Positions 1 to 8,970 of a stretch of 64,000 nt of DNA are shown here, piece by piece. The position numbers and the translations under genes are program-made. The notes beneath the pieces are model-generated. The model did no database searches. It was not told the DNA's origin and was given only the letters and a program-made list of their open reading frames with translations. The stretch is from an uncultured Aquimarina sp. GTDB taxonomy: Bacteria; Bacteroidota; Bacteroidia; Flavobacteriales; Flavobacteriaceae. The stretch spans positions 186,001 through 250,000 of the forward strand of contig NZ_CANLMP010000004.1 in NCBI RefSeq assembly GCF_947492405.1, given 5' to 3'. Each line of letters opens with the position of its first letter. Within the stretch, counting starts at the first letter, position 1.

Positions 1-396
1 TTCTTTAATTCCTTTTTTGGCAATTGCAGCAAGTGTTTCATCTTTACTATTTTGTAATTCCTGCAATAACAATAAATGGAATACATCATAAAAAAACTGA
101 CGTGTAATTATATACGCGAAATTCGTATTTGGTTGTTCTACCAGTAATACATTTTTGTATTGTCTTTCAGTCCTCAAGAAAGCTATATCATCTTCTGTAA
201 CTTTTTCTCCAGACAGATGAGCTGCATATTGATAGTAGCTACGAGTTTGCCCTAATAAATCGAGTGCCATATTTGTACAGGCGATATCCGTTTCTAAATT
301 AGGACCATGTCCACATAATTCAGAAAGACGTTGACCTAGTATTAAAGCATTATCGGCAATCCCGTAGATGTATTGTATAAGATTTTCTTTTTTCAT
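1..396 (-). CDS. paaC: Phenylacetyl-CoA 1,2-epoxidase subunit PaaC (3' end cut by window edge)
   Basis: Non-catalytic ferritin-like subunit that supports PaaA in the multicomponent oxygenase that turns phenylacetyl-CoA into its ring 1,2-epoxide. The 132 visible codons open with MKKENLIQYIYG and contain LGQRLSELCGHGP, the N-terminal signature of PaaC, then an all-helical region. The stop lies beyond the left edge. It is the last visible gene of a minus-strand paaE-paaA-paaB-paaC series, separated from paaB by a 98-nt gap that holds two hairpin repeats. Identity is firm from the motif and the gene order. Confidence 0.9.
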   Translation of the reverse strand, partial: MKKENLIQYIYGIADNALILGQRLSELCGHGPNLETDIACTNMALDLLGQTRSYYQYAAHLSGEKVTEDDIAFLRTERQYKNVLLVEQPNTNFAYIITRQFFYDVFHLLLLQELQNSKDETLAAIAKKGIKE

Positions 397-403
397 TACA
401 CTG

Positions 404-470
404 CCCGCGAAAGCGGGTATCTTTTGATTAACTTTAGGTTCCCTTTATAAGTTTCCCGCCTTCACGGGAA
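404..470. repeat. Pair of short GC-rich hairpin repeats between paaB and paaC
   Basis: Two hairpins stand out from AT-rich surroundings: CCCGC-GAAA-GCGGG at 404-417 and TTCCCG-CCTTCA-CGGGAA at 453-470. They share a CCCGC core in related orientation and look like a dispersed flavobacterial intergenic repeat. They may also attenuate or process the paa transcript before paaC. No coding capacity. Confidence 0.55.
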
Positions 471-494
471 TTGTAATTATTGTAACAACAATAA

Positions 495-785
495 TCACAT
501 ATGTTTTACTTCATCTGGTAATGTATAGAATGTAGGATGCCTATACACTTTATCTTGAGCAGGTTCAAACAACTCCCCATTGTTTTCTGGATTAGAAGCA
601 GTAATATGTTTAGATTCTACTACCCATATACTTACTCCTTCACTTCTACGCGTATACACGTCTCTGGCGTTTTCTAATGCCATTTCTTCATCGGCAGCAT
701 GTAAACTTCCGAAATGGCGATGTTCTAAACCATTTTTACTTCTAACGAAGACTTCCCAAAGTGGCCAATTTTTTTTCATAATCAA
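495..785 (-). CDS. paaB: Phenylacetyl-CoA 1,2-epoxidase subunit PaaB
   Basis: Small structural subunit that bridges the PaaAC heterodimers of the phenylacetyl-CoA epoxidase. The 96-aa length and the motifs WPLWEVFVRSKNGLEHRHFG and EGVSIWVVES are typical of PaaB. A second ATG two codons in (MKKNWPL) could be the true start; both are plausible. It lies 53 nt downstream of paaA on the same strand. A short plus-strand reading frame over the same bases has no support. Confidence 0.93.
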   Translation of the reverse strand: MIMKKNWPLWEVFVRSKNGLEHRHFGSLHAADEEMALENARDVYTRRSEGVSIWVVESKHITASNPENNGELFEPAQDKVYRHPTFYTLPDEVKHM

Positions 786-838
786 TACGCCCTTATTGTA
801 ACTTCTCTAATAGCGAGAAAATATCAACAAGGAATTTA

Positions 839-1819
839 TTAAATTGCTTTCTTAATTTTATTATCCTGTTGTTTTTCGGCATAAGCCATTGCAGCATCAC
901 GAACCCATTCTCCTTCGTTCCAAGCGTCTACTCTTGCCGATAATCGTTCTTTATTACAAGGGCCATGGCCTTTAACTACCTGCCAGAATTCATCCCAATC
1001 GATGTCTCCAAAATCATAATGTTTTGTTTCCTCATTCCATTTTAAATCTGGATCTGGAACTGTCAAGCCAATAAGATCAGCCTGTGGCACGGTTTGATCT
1101 ATAAACTGTTGACGTAATTCATCATTGGTTTTACGTTTTAGTTTCCATTTCATTGATTGTTCTGTATGCACGGATTCTGCATCTGTTGGCCCAAGCATCA
1201 TTAAGGATGGCCACCACCAACGATTTAATGCATCCTGAGCTAGTTCTTTTTGTTCTGGAGTTCCGTTTGCCAAGGTCATCATGATCTCAAATCCTTGTCG
1301 CTGGTGAAAACTTTCTTCTTTACAAACACGAATCATAGCTCTGGCATATGGCCCATATGAAGTACTACAAAGCGGAACTTGATTAATGATTGCAGCGCCA
1401 TCTACTAACCAACCTATAGCTCCGATATCTGCCCAGGTTAATGTTGGATAATTAAAAATACTAGAATATTTAGCTTTTCCAGTATGTAACTGTTCGTATA
1501 GTTCTTCTCTAGAAATTCCCAGAGTTTCACAAGCACTATACAAATACAATCCGTGTCCGGCTTCATCTTGTACTTTAGCCAACAATGCTACTTTACGTCT
1601 CATTGATGGTGCTCTGGATATCCAGTTACCTTCTGGTAACATTCCCACAATTTCTGAATGTGCGTGTTGTGATATCTGCCTGATATGGGTCTTTCGATAC
1701 TTTTCTGGCATCCAATCTTTTGGTTCAATTTTTTCGTCTCTGGCAATTCTTTGATCAAAGAGTTCTTCCAGACTTCGACTAGGCTCAGCCCCAGTGTTTT
1801 TTATTTCTTTTTCACTCAT
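839..1819 (-). CDS. paaA: Phenylacetyl-CoA 1,2-epoxidase catalytic subunit PaaA
   Basis: Catalytic di-iron oxygenase subunit that binds phenylacetyl-CoA and inserts one oxygen atom into the ring. The 326-aa protein shows ferritin-like iron-ligand motifs: [20 protein letters not shown] (about residues 81-100) and EESFHQRQG (about 168-176). It also has PaaA-typical segments such as [20 protein letters not shown] near the N-terminus. Length matches the family. It is 78 nt downstream of paaE; the gap holds one hairpin repeat, so cotranscription with paaE is likely. Confidence 0.95.
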   Translation of the reverse strand: MSEKEIKNTGAEPSRSLEELFDQRIARDEKIEPKDWMPEKYRKTHIRQISQHAHSEIVGMLPEGNWISRAPSMRRKVALLAKVQDEAGHGLYLYSACETLGISREELYEQLHTGKAKYSSIFNYPTLTWADIGAIGWLVDGAAIINQVPLCSTSYGPYARAMIRVCKEESFHQRQGFEIMMTLANGTPEQKELAQDALNRWWWPSLMMLGPTDAESVHTEQSMKWKLKRKTNDELRQQFIDQTVPQADLIGLTVPDPDLKWNEETKHYDFGDIDWDEFWQVVKGHGPCNKERLSARVDAWNEGEWVRDAAMAYAEKQQDNKIKKAI

Positions 1820-1844
1820 AATTCTAAGTTTTATAGTGACTTGA

Positions 1845-1888
1845 ATTCCAGCCTACACTTCGACAAGCTCAGTGTGACGCGCTGGAAT
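1845..1888. repeat. REP-like intergenic hairpin between paaE and paaA
   Basis: Outer arms ATTCCAGC (1845-1852) and GCTGGAAT (1881-1888) pair perfectly. Inside, ACACT (1855-1859) pairs with AGTGT (1871-1875). The core CACTTCGACAAGCTCAGTG resembles a dispersed repeat common in many bacterial genomes. Probably a mobile miniature repeat, possibly an mRNA stabiliser inside the paa operon. Confidence 0.6.
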
Positions 1889-1897
1889 GACAAAAAA

Positions 1898-2971
1898 TTA
1901 CACGTCAAAATCTACCACTACTTTCTCAGTGGTTGGTACTGCCTGACAAGACAATACTAATCCTTTTGCCACCTCATCTTCTTCTAATGCATAATTTATT
2001 TTCATCTCTACTTCACCTTCCACTAGTTTGCATTTACAAGTACTACAAACACCTCCTTTGCAAGCAAAAGGAAGATCTGCTCCTGCTGCCAATGCACCAT
2101 CTAAGATATTATCATACTCATCATCCATTCCGAAATGAAATTCTTTACCACCATCAATAATGGTCACTTCGGTTCCATCAAACTTATGTTCTACTGCGGT
2201 TGCAGCTCTTTTTTTATCTTCTTCTGTAACACCAGAGAAGAATAATTCATAATGAATTTTATTCTTGGACAAGCCAGCTTCGACCAATTCATCTCTTATT
2301 AAGAAAATCATCTCTTCAGGACCACAAATAAAACACTCATCAACTTCTGGAACATTTATAACCTTATCTGTAAGTTCTTTTAGTTTTTCTGAAGTAAATC
2401 TTCCATTTAGTAATGGAATATCTCGATGTTCTTTTGTTAAAAAATAAAATATCTCAAACCTTCCAAAATAGGTATTTCTTAAAGCCTCTATCTCTTCTTT
2501 AAAGATAATAGATTTAACAGTGCGATTCAAGTAAAACAACTTGAATGTGCTATTAGGCTCTAAAGCAAGATGTGTTTTGATTATTGAAAGAATTGGTGTA
2601 ATCCCACTTCCTGCAGCAAAAACAATATAATTCTTGGATTTAGTGGTATCAACATCCGTATAAAAACTTCCGTTAGGTGGTAAAACTTCTAATGTATCTC
2701 CAGCCTTTAAAATATTGCAAGCGTGGTTCGAAAAAAGACCACCTTCAATTCTCTTTACTGCTACTTGCCACTTATCTTCAATAGGGCTAGAGCACAAGGA
2801 ATAATTACGCCTTACTTCTTCTCCATTTAGTATTGTTTTCAATGTTAGATATTGACCTTGTTTATATGAAAACTCCTCTTTTAAGTTTTGAGGTATATCA
2901 AAAGTTATTGAAGTACAATCCTTGGTTTCTTTAAGAACCTCGGCTATTTTTATGGTATGAAAATCACTCAT
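1898..2971 (-). CDS. paaE: Phenylacetyl-CoA epoxidase reductase subunit PaaE
   Basis: Iron-sulfur flavoprotein that passes electrons from NAD(P)H to the PaaA di-iron centre. Domain order in 357 aa: FAD-binding barrel with RRNYSLCSS (about residues 54-62); nucleotide-binding fold with AAGSGITPIL; C-terminal plant-type 2Fe-2S ferredoxin with CKGGVCSTCKCK plus a later Cys in LSCQAVP. This is the standard PaaE layout. It is the first structural gene after tetR. The 78-nt gap to tetR carries two dyads that probably serve as operators. Confidence 0.94.
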   Translation of the reverse strand: MSDFHTIKIAEVLKETKDCTSITFDIPQNLKEEFSYKQGQYLTLKTILNGEEVRRNYSLCSSPIEDKWQVAVKRIEGGLFSNHACNILKAGDTLEVLPPNGSFYTDVDTTKSKNYIVFAAGSGITPILSIIKTHLALEPNSTFKLFYLNRTVKSIIFKEEIEALRNTYFGRFEIFYFLTKEHRDIPLLNGRFTSEKLKELTDKVINVPEVDECFICGPEEMIFLIRDELVEAGLSKNKIHYELFFSGVTEEDKKRAATAVEHKFDGTEVTIIDGGKEFHFGMDDEYDNILDGALAAGADLPFACKGGVCSTCKCKLVEGEVEMKINYALEEDEVAKGLVLSCQAVPTTEKVVVDFDV

Positions 2972-2980
2972 GAAATATTA

Positions 2981-3023
2981 TACTATATCGTTATAGTACA
3001 ACAAAACTAACAATTGTTAGTTT
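2981..3023. promoter_or_regulatory. Two dyad operators between tetR and paaE
   Basis: A perfect 20-bp palindrome AAACTAACAATTGTTAGTTT lies at 3004-3023. A second inverted repeat, TACTATA-TCGT-TATAGTA, lies at 2981-2998. Both fall in the 78-nt gap upstream of paaE, where a TetR-family repressor would block transcription. The adjacent tetR gene is the obvious candidate to bind here; in related systems phenylacetyl-CoA relieves such repression. Binding is inferred, the palindromes are seen. Confidence 0.65.
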
Positions 3024-3049
3024 CATACGCAATTAATTAATTGTTAATT

Positions 3050-3625
3050 TTAAACTACTCCTTGTAACAACACAAATATCATATCTTTTTTAAGAATGTT
3101 GGCATCAATATTTTTCTGTTTTGGATACCATAAATAGAGCGTTCTGAGTGTAGATAATGTGGAAAAGACAATAATCTCTATATTATTGGATTTGATCTCA
3201 TTCATCTCTACTCCTTTTTTAACAATTTGTCTGAAATTATCTTCATAATCTTGACGCATTTTCTCAAAATACAGAAGATTATCTTCTTCCAAATGCATCC
3301 AATCATTATTAAGTGAGGCTAAACCATCTGCATTTCGAAGCGTAACATCGATATGAAGACTTATTATATTCTCTAATTTCTGAATTGAACTACTATCAGA
3401 ATCTACTATTTGATTCATTCCATGAGTAAATTCTTCTGCAAGCTCAATAATAATCGTTGATAAAATCTCTTGTTTGGATTGGATATGATTATACAAACTT
3501 GCAGCTTTTATACCCATAGCCGTAGCCAAATCTCTCATCGTAACTGCGCTATACCCTTTTTCCTTGAAAAGAATCGCCGCAGCATTTACTATTTCTTGCT
3601 TTCTACCTTCTTGTTTCATAGACAA
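3050..3625 (-). CDS. TetR/AcrR-family regulator of the paa operon
   Basis: 191-aa repressor-type regulator. The N-terminal HTH is clear: RKQEIVNAAAILFKEKGYSA, then MRDLATAMGIKAASLYNHI (about residues 8-47). The rest is the helical ligand-binding domain. It sits immediately upstream of paaE on the same strand, with palindromic operator candidates in between, so it most likely controls phenylacetate degradation in response to a pathway intermediate such as phenylacetyl-CoA. The regulator class is certain; the target is inferred from position. Confidence 0.88.
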   Translation of the reverse strand: MSMKQEGRKQEIVNAAAILFKEKGYSAVTMRDLATAMGIKAASLYNHIQSKQEILSTIIIELAEEFTHGMNQIVDSDSSSIQKLENIISLHIDVTLRNADGLASLNNDWMHLEEDNLLYFEKMRQDYEDNFRQIVKKGVEMNEIKSNNIEIIVFSTLSTLRTLYLWYPKQKNIDANILKKDMIFVLLQGVV

Positions 3626-3697
3626 ATGGGCTTGTTATTTAGATAAAAATAATTTCTAATTAATCTATCACAACTAAGATTAAAGACTAAAATATAA

Positions 3698-3705
3698 TAA
3701 ATTTG
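3698..3705 (+). promoter_or_regulatory. Possible Bacteroidota -7 box for the META lipoprotein
   Basis: TAAATTTG matches the Bacteroidota TAnnTTTG -7 consensus, about 55 nt upstream of the lipoprotein start. No convincing TTG -33 box was found at the usual distance, so this is tentative. Confidence 0.3.
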
Positions 3706-3760
3706 TTATATTAGAAATAATATACATCGCTTTGATGTTTTACACAAAATCCAAATCATT

Positions 3761-4189
3761 ATGAAATACCTAGGCTTACTTTTAATTTCTCTTACCTTAT
3801 TCTGTAATTGTAATAGCACAAATACAGCTACTTCTAAAAACACTGGAACTAAAAATCAAGTAGAACCAGATGGCACATATGTAGTTACATCCCTCTATGG
3901 AAAAGACGTTTCTGAACATAATCTGACCATAGTTATAAGTCCTGAAAATAATACAATGTCCGGATTCTCAGGATGCAACACCTACTCTTGTAACTACACT
4001 ACAGAGGGGGAAAATTTTTCTGCAGGCTATCCAATGGCTTCAAAAAGATATTGCGAAAAAACTGCAGGAATAGAAAAGGATTTCTTTAAGGCACTTTCTG
4101 AATTAAAAACCAAAAACTTAAAAGACCCTATGCTAACTTTCAAAAATGAAAGTGAAAAAGAAATTATTGTTGCAAAAAAGTCTAAATAA
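3761..4189 (+). CDS. META-domain lipoprotein (HslJ-like)
   Basis: 142 aa with an N-terminal hydrophobic segment and a lipobox-like LTLFCNC, so it is probably a lipoprotein. The body has the META domain pattern: DGTYVVTSLYGKDV, a conserved GCNTYSCNY turn, and MASKRYCEKTAGIE before the last helix. META/HslJ proteins are small envelope beta proteins of unclear function, linked in E. coli to novobiocin and heat stress. It stands alone between the divergent tetR and a convergent protease gene, and shares a bidirectional terminator with the latter. Confidence 0.8.
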   Translation: MKYLGLLLISLTLFCNCNSTNTATSKNTGTKNQVEPDGTYVVTSLYGKDVSEHNLTIVISPENNTMSGFSGCNTYSCNYTTEGENFSAGYPMASKRYCEKTAGIEKDFFKALSELKTKNLKDPMLTFKNESEKEIIVAKKSK

Positions 4190-4202
4190 AAACAGAGATA
4201 AT

Positions 4203-4239
4203 AAAAAAGGTTTGGTAAATAATTTACCAAACCTTTTTT
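4203..4239. terminator. Bidirectional Rho-independent terminator
   Basis: Perfect inverted repeat with arms 4203-4220 and 4222-4239 and a GGTTTGGTAAA core. It has A/T runs on both sides, so it can end transcription of the convergent genes at 3761-4189 and 4259-5938. Confidence 0.85.
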
Positions 4240-4258
4240 ATTTTATATGAAATGATTT

Positions 4259-5938
4259 TTATTTATTAATCACAAGCTTCTTCGTAATATTCACATTAGT
4301 AGCTGCATCCGTAATAGAAATAAAATATATCCCACTAACATTAGCAGACATATCTAATACGGTATTTTTATCAATCATCTCACCTTTTCCTACTAATTGA
4401 CCTGTGATACTGAACAGATTATAGGTCAATCTACTTCCAGAGTTATTAGATACATTAAATACCCCATTAGATGGATTTGGGTAAAGCGCAGTGCTGTTAT
4501 CCAATTTATTTTCATTAACACTCAATGTAATCTCTTCGGCTAATGAATTTAAAGTAGTTGCTCCAGTATTAGCTGGGTCTAACCAATTAGAAAGCCTTGT
4601 AGCATTAGTAGTTCCAAAATCCCATGAGACATCAAATCTACCATATACATCAAATTGATCATTATCATTAGTAAATACACAAGCAGCCGCACCACCAGCT
4701 AACTGACCTATAATTCTACCACTAGGATCAAACAATGCAGACCCAGAAGAGCCTCTTTCTGTTACCCCAAGATCCCAATCAGCAACATTCCACATTTCAG
4801 TAGTAGGATTACCATTGAAATCAATAATTCTTTCGGTTGGAGATTGATTTTCCCTACATACCTTCATAATATCTCCTGATGGATGATGAATCCCTATAGC
4901 AAAACTAGGTGCCGTTCCGGTTCTATCCCATCCAGCCCAATACAAATCCCAACTATCAGGAAGACTTGAGTCTATGTTAAGTAGTAAAACATCAGACTTT
5001 GTATTACGTGCTAATATCGTTGATCCACTCGTAGTTTGATCAAAAGTTCCATTAGTACTATTTGTAGTAGTAGCACATGATGGATTAGGACTTATCCAAT
5101 TGAATCGAAATGCCCATATCGAAGTATTACCTACAGCGCCAGTATTATTATTTTCAAAACAGTGATTTGCAGACAAGAAATAGGGAGCTCCATCATTATT
5201 GGTATTATTAATCAAAGTTCCTGTACAAAACCCTGAACTACCAACTACCATAAGTCCTACACCTCTCTTTAATTCATCTTTTATATCATCAAAGTCACTC
5301 CCCACAGGACAATCTACATCTTGATTACAATCACCAGAATCGTTCAAAGCTTTTTGTTGAACATCAAAATCAGTAACTGAACGATATCCGTGAACAATTT
5401 TAGATATTTGTAGTTTTTCTTTTCCTTTTGCTGACTTAGGAACAAAATATTCAAGAACTATATCCTCTCCTTCTACTAACCATGTTCCTAGCATTTCATC
5501 ATCCCTGTTAAAAGTACTTGTATATGCTCCTAACAAATCTGATTTATCAATATTATATAAATATAATGATGCACCTTCAGGCAATCTAAATTTCTTAAAG
5601 ACAAAGTTCATCGTGCGAGCTTTCTTAGATTTAAATCGAATCCTCCAAATCCAATCACCGTTTGATAATTGACTCCACTTACCTGAATTATTTATGTTAT
5701 AATTCACATCAAACTCATAACCAAAACGATATACTTTTGATCTATCCTGATCATTTATAACATCTTCTTTTTGAATTTTTATTAAGTCAAAATCAGGCAT
5801 TTCAATAGCCACTAGAGATTGCTTTTCAATACTTAAGAACTCAGTATTCCAACTCTTTGGTTTCCCTTCGTTTGTAACTTGACCACTAGCAATTATACAA
5901 CAAAGTAATGCTACGGCACATAAAATAATTTTTTTCAT
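4259..5938 (-). CDS. Secreted lysyl-endopeptidase-like S1 protease with T9SS sorting domain
   Basis: 559-aa preproprotein. The signal peptide is about residues 1-20. A propeptide of about 180 aa follows, then a mature trypsin-fold domain beginning near SGDCNQDVDCPVGSDF, as in Achromobacter-type lysyl endopeptidases. Catalytic residues: His259 in YFLSANHC, Asp316 in KSDVLLLNID, Ser398 in ERGSSGSALF. The last ~75 residues (ALYPNPSNGVFNVSN to KKLVINK) form a T9SS type A sorting domain, so the enzyme is exported and then either released or attached to the surface. Single gene, convergent with the META lipoprotein. Lys specificity is inferred from family resemblance only. Confidence 0.9.
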   Translation of the reverse strand: MKKIILCAVALLCCIIASGQVTNEGKPKSWNTEFLSIEKQSLVAIEMPDFDLIKIQKEDVINDQDRSKVYRFGYEFDVNYNINNSGKWSQLSNGDWIWRIRFKSKKARTMNFVFKKFRLPEGASLYLYNIDKSDLLGAYTSTFNRDDEMLGTWLVEGEDIVLEYFVPKSAKGKEKLQISKIVHGYRSVTDFDVQQKALNDSGDCNQDVDCPVGSDFDDIKDELKRGVGLMVVGSSGFCTGTLINNTNNDGAPYFLSANHCFENNNTGAVGNTSIWAFRFNWISPNPSCATTTNSTNGTFDQTTSGSTILARNTKSDVLLLNIDSSLPDSWDLYWAGWDRTGTAPSFAIGIHHPSGDIMKVCRENQSPTERIIDFNGNPTTEMWNVADWDLGVTERGSSGSALFDPSGRIIGQLAGGAAACVFTNDNDQFDVYGRFDVSWDFGTTNATRLSNWLDPANTGATTLNSLAEEITLSVNENKLDNSTALYPNPSNGVFNVSNNSGSRLTYNLFSITGQLVGKGEMIDKNTVLDMSANVSGIYFISITDAATNVNITKKLVINK

Positions 5939-6154
5939 AATATTTGTGTGATGTATTAAGTTAGTCTATTTTTCATTAATTATAAATATATATTTTATAA
6001 ATGGCAAAAAATTACATAATCCACTTATAATAATAACAGCATACGCAATTAAAACCCTACACCATCTTAACAAAATTAGTTAATTAATTCTAATATTAAC
6101 TGTAAAACCAGTACTTTTCCGAAACAGAAACCTTGCTTAAAATCTAATTTATAA

Positions 6155-7915
6155 ATGTCATCACAAATAGAATCCAACCCCTTACTTGACAGACTACCTC
6201 CTCATCTTAAACAATTTATCAAGCCTCAAAACTATGATGAATATACTCCCATTGATCAGGCTGTATGGAGGTATGTGATGCGTAAAAATGTTGTTTCATT
6301 AAGTAAAGTTGCGCACAACTCTTATTTGAAAGGATTAGAAAAAACAGGTATTTCTATTGATCAAATACCAAGTATGTATGGTATGAATCGAATCCTTAAA
6401 GAAATTGGTTGGGCAGCAGTTGCTGTAGACGGGTTTATTCCCCCAAATGCTTTTATGGAGTTTCAAGCGTATAATATTCTAGTGATTGCATCCGACATAC
6501 GTCAATTAGAAAACATAGAATATACACCTGCTCCGGATATTATTCATGAAGCTGCGGGACATGCACCCATTATTGCGAATCCTGATTATGCTGAATATTT
6601 ACGTCGTTTTGGAAAAATTGGGTGTAAAGCGATTTCGTCTAAGAAAGATTATGATATGTACGATGCGGTACGTACACTTTCTATATTAAAAGAGTCTCCA
6701 GAAACTGATCCTATCGCTATCGAAAATGCAGAAAAAAGGGTTAACGAGTTACAGAACCAAAAATCAGAACCTTCAGAGATGGCTTTGATCCGCAATCTTC
6801 ATTGGTGGACAGTCGAATATGGCCTAATTGGAGCTATAGACGAACCAAAAATTTATGGTGCAGGATTACTATCTTCTATTGGAGAAAGTGAATGGTGTAT
6901 GACGGGTAATGTGCAAAAACTTCCATACACTCCAGATGCTGCATTTCAGGATTTTGATATTACGAAACCTCAACCTCAATTATTCGTAACCCCTGATTTC
7001 GCTTATCTATGTCAAGTTCTGGAAGAATTTGCAGATACGATGGCATTACGAAAAGGAGGACATCGTGGACTTGCCAAACTTATTGAATCTCAAAATCTGG
7101 GAACCATAGAACTTAGTACTGGATTACAAATCTCTGGGGTTTTTACAAGAATGATCAAGAATGAAGACAACGAGGTTATTTATTTTGAAACCGAAGGTCC
7201 TACTGCACTTTCCCACCGGGAAAAAGAATTGATTGGCCAGGGAATTGATGCTCATCCTAACGGTTTTAGATCGCCTCTTGGAAAATTGAAAGGAATCAAT
7301 CTGGCTATAGAAAACATGTCTCCCAGAGACTTAAAAGCGTATAATTTTTACGATGGTGAGTATATAGAATTTGAGTTCGAAAGTGGAATCACAGTTGCTG
7401 GAATTAATATCACTGGAATGAGAAATATAAAGGGAGAACTTATTCTCATTCAGTTTAAAGAATGTACCATCAAGTATAAAGATGAGTACCTATTCAAACC
7501 TGAATGGGGAACTTTTGATTTTGCTGTAGGAAAAGAAATTATATCAGCTTTCTCGGGACCTGCTGATGACTACTCTTTCGATATGGTCACTCATAACCCA
7601 GACATGAATACAATCAAAAGAACCTATTCCCCTAAAGAAGAAGAATTACACTCTCTATATCAAGCGGTTAAAAATGTTAGAAATGGCGAAAACACTAGAT
7701 TTTCTTTGGAAGCAGTTTTTGCTATCGTAAAAAAAGATCATCCAGAGGATTGGTTATTATCAATTGAAATCTATGAATTGATCCATGACAGAGATCCTAA
7801 TTTTGCAGATCATATTTTAAAACATCTAGAAAATGTTAAAGCTAAAAAGAAAGAAATAAAACACTTGATCGATAGTGGTATAGAAATTATTATCCAAGAT
7901 GCCTTGATAGGGTAA
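6155..7915 (+). CDS. Aromatic amino acid hydroxylase (phenylalanine 4-monooxygenase type)
   Basis: 586 aa. The N-terminal ~300 residues are the pterin-dependent, non-haem iron hydroxylase domain. Iron ligands are visible: His131 and His136 in DIIHEAAGHAP, and Glu221 in HWWTVEYGLIG. The remaining ~280 residues form a C-terminal extension, as in the long hydroxylases of Bacteroidota. It probably converts phenylalanine to tyrosine using tetrahydropterin and oxygen. It is not in an operon; the aromatic-degradation theme is shared with the paa genes 3 kb away. Tryptophan or tyrosine as substrate cannot be excluded from sequence. Confidence 0.88.
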   Translation: MSSQIESNPLLDRLPPHLKQFIKPQNYDEYTPIDQAVWRYVMRKNVVSLSKVAHNSYLKGLEKTGISIDQIPSMYGMNRILKEIGWAAVAVDGFIPPNAFMEFQAYNILVIASDIRQLENIEYTPAPDIIHEAAGHAPIIANPDYAEYLRRFGKIGCKAISSKKDYDMYDAVRTLSILKESPETDPIAIENAEKRVNELQNQKSEPSEMALIRNLHWWTVEYGLIGAIDEPKIYGAGLLSSIGESEWCMTGNVQKLPYTPDAAFQDFDITKPQPQLFVTPDFAYLCQVLEEFADTMALRKGGHRGLAKLIESQNLGTIELSTGLQISGVFTRMIKNEDNEVIYFETEGPTALSHREKELIGQGIDAHPNGFRSPLGKLKGINLAIENMSPRDLKAYNFYDGEYIEFEFESGITVAGINITGMRNIKGELILIQFKECTIKYKDEYLFKPEWGTFDFAVGKEIISAFSGPADDYSFDMVTHNPDMNTIKRTYSPKEEELHSLYQAVKNVRNGENTRFSLEAVFAIVKKDHPEDWLLSIEIYELIHDRDPNFADHILKHLENVKAKKKEIKHLIDSGIEIIIQDALIG

Positions 7916-7948
7916 TATTTGTTTTTATGCTCACAAACATATTATAAA

Positions 7949-8956
7949 TCAGATATGCAATAAATCAAAGGAATAATTGTAATCTATCAGTCCTTTTTGT
8001 TTTTCATTATCAACCCAAGCCTTTTCCTCGTGACTTTTTTCCATAATTTGGGTTGCATTAAAATCTCCGAATACCCTTAAAACAGTATTTAAAGACTCTA
8101 TTTCTTCAGAACTAAATAATTCTGAATTAAAATCTTTGCTACTAGATTTATAAAAACATTTGCCCCAATGCCCATTTCCATAATCTTCCATTTTTATAAA
8201 AATATAATCTTTATTAGCTGTATAGTCAAAAATACCTCCAAACCTTACTGGAACTGGTCCATAATTATGTGCCATATAATTCGCTCCACTTATTGAATAA
8301 GCTGTCTTCTTAAAGTTAAAAAAATCAGAATAAAATAATAATTTATTCATCTTTGTTTCTGTAGGATTTAGTTTTTCTGCAAAAAACAAAATCATATTTG
8401 ACATCTTTTCCATACTTGGTTTTCTGTAACCTGAATAATTATCTGGAAGTTTATCTTCAAATAAAATGCTTACATATCTTTTATCATCTTTATTTTCCCT
8501 GTAATTTTCTATTACAGCATCGATTTTTTTAAGAGTTTTTATTTTCTCTTCGTCATTTAAATCATTATTTAAATCAACTAGTAATTTAAAATTCCTTATA
8601 CTATTTAAAACTGTATTAATTAACTTACTATTTGCTAAACTTGGAACTTCTCCTTTTTCATAATTCCTGTAGCTATTAATTCCAAAACCTAATATACGAG
8701 ACATCATTCCCGCTGATAATCTATAAGTATTTCTTAATTTAATTATTTCATCAGGAAATGGTATATTATGTCTGTCCCTATATTGATTATAAACTTGATT
8801 CAAATTAAATTCATCTAACTCAGTGCTTGTAAATGATTCATCACTATCCTTACATAAATAACTTTTGTGATTATACTCAAATTCTTCTTTTCGAAAAATC
8901 AAAATACTCTTTTCAATTTGTAAGGTCATTTCCTTACCTGTGATTGGACTTTTCAT
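7949..8956 (-). CDS. MqsA-like antitoxin with HTH and Panacea (SocA/DUF4065) domain
   Basis: 335 aa in three parts. Residues 1-~75 follow the MqsA N-terminal layout, but the zinc-binding CxxC pairs are lost: SPIT at the start and a lone Cys in YLCKDSDES. Residues ~85-125 form an Xre-type HTH (LSAGMMSRILGFGINSYRNYEKGE). Residues ~185-335 form a Panacea domain (MNKLLFYSDFF, GANYMAHNYGPVP), a module known to neutralise varied toxins directly. It lies 14 nt downstream of an MqsR-like toxin gene, in the mqsR-mqsA order. The HTH probably represses the operon through the inverted repeats upstream. It is the antitoxin by family and context. Confidence 0.82.
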   Translation of the reverse strand: MKSPITGKEMTLQIEKSILIFRKEEFEYNHKSYLCKDSDESFTSTELDEFNLNQVYNQYRDRHNIPFPDEIIKLRNTYRLSAGMMSRILGFGINSYRNYEKGEVPSLANSKLINTVLNSIRNFKLLVDLNNDLNDEEKIKTLKKIDAVIENYRENKDDKRYVSILFEDKLPDNYSGYRKPSMEKMSNMILFFAEKLNPTETKMNKLLFYSDFFNFKKTAYSISGANYMAHNYGPVPVRFGGIFDYTANKDYIFIKMEDYGNGHWGKCFYKSSSKDFNSELFSSEEIESLNTVLRVFGDFNATQIMEKSHEEKAWVDNEKQKGLIDYNYSFDLLHI

Positions 8957-8970
8957 AACTGTTAAATTTT

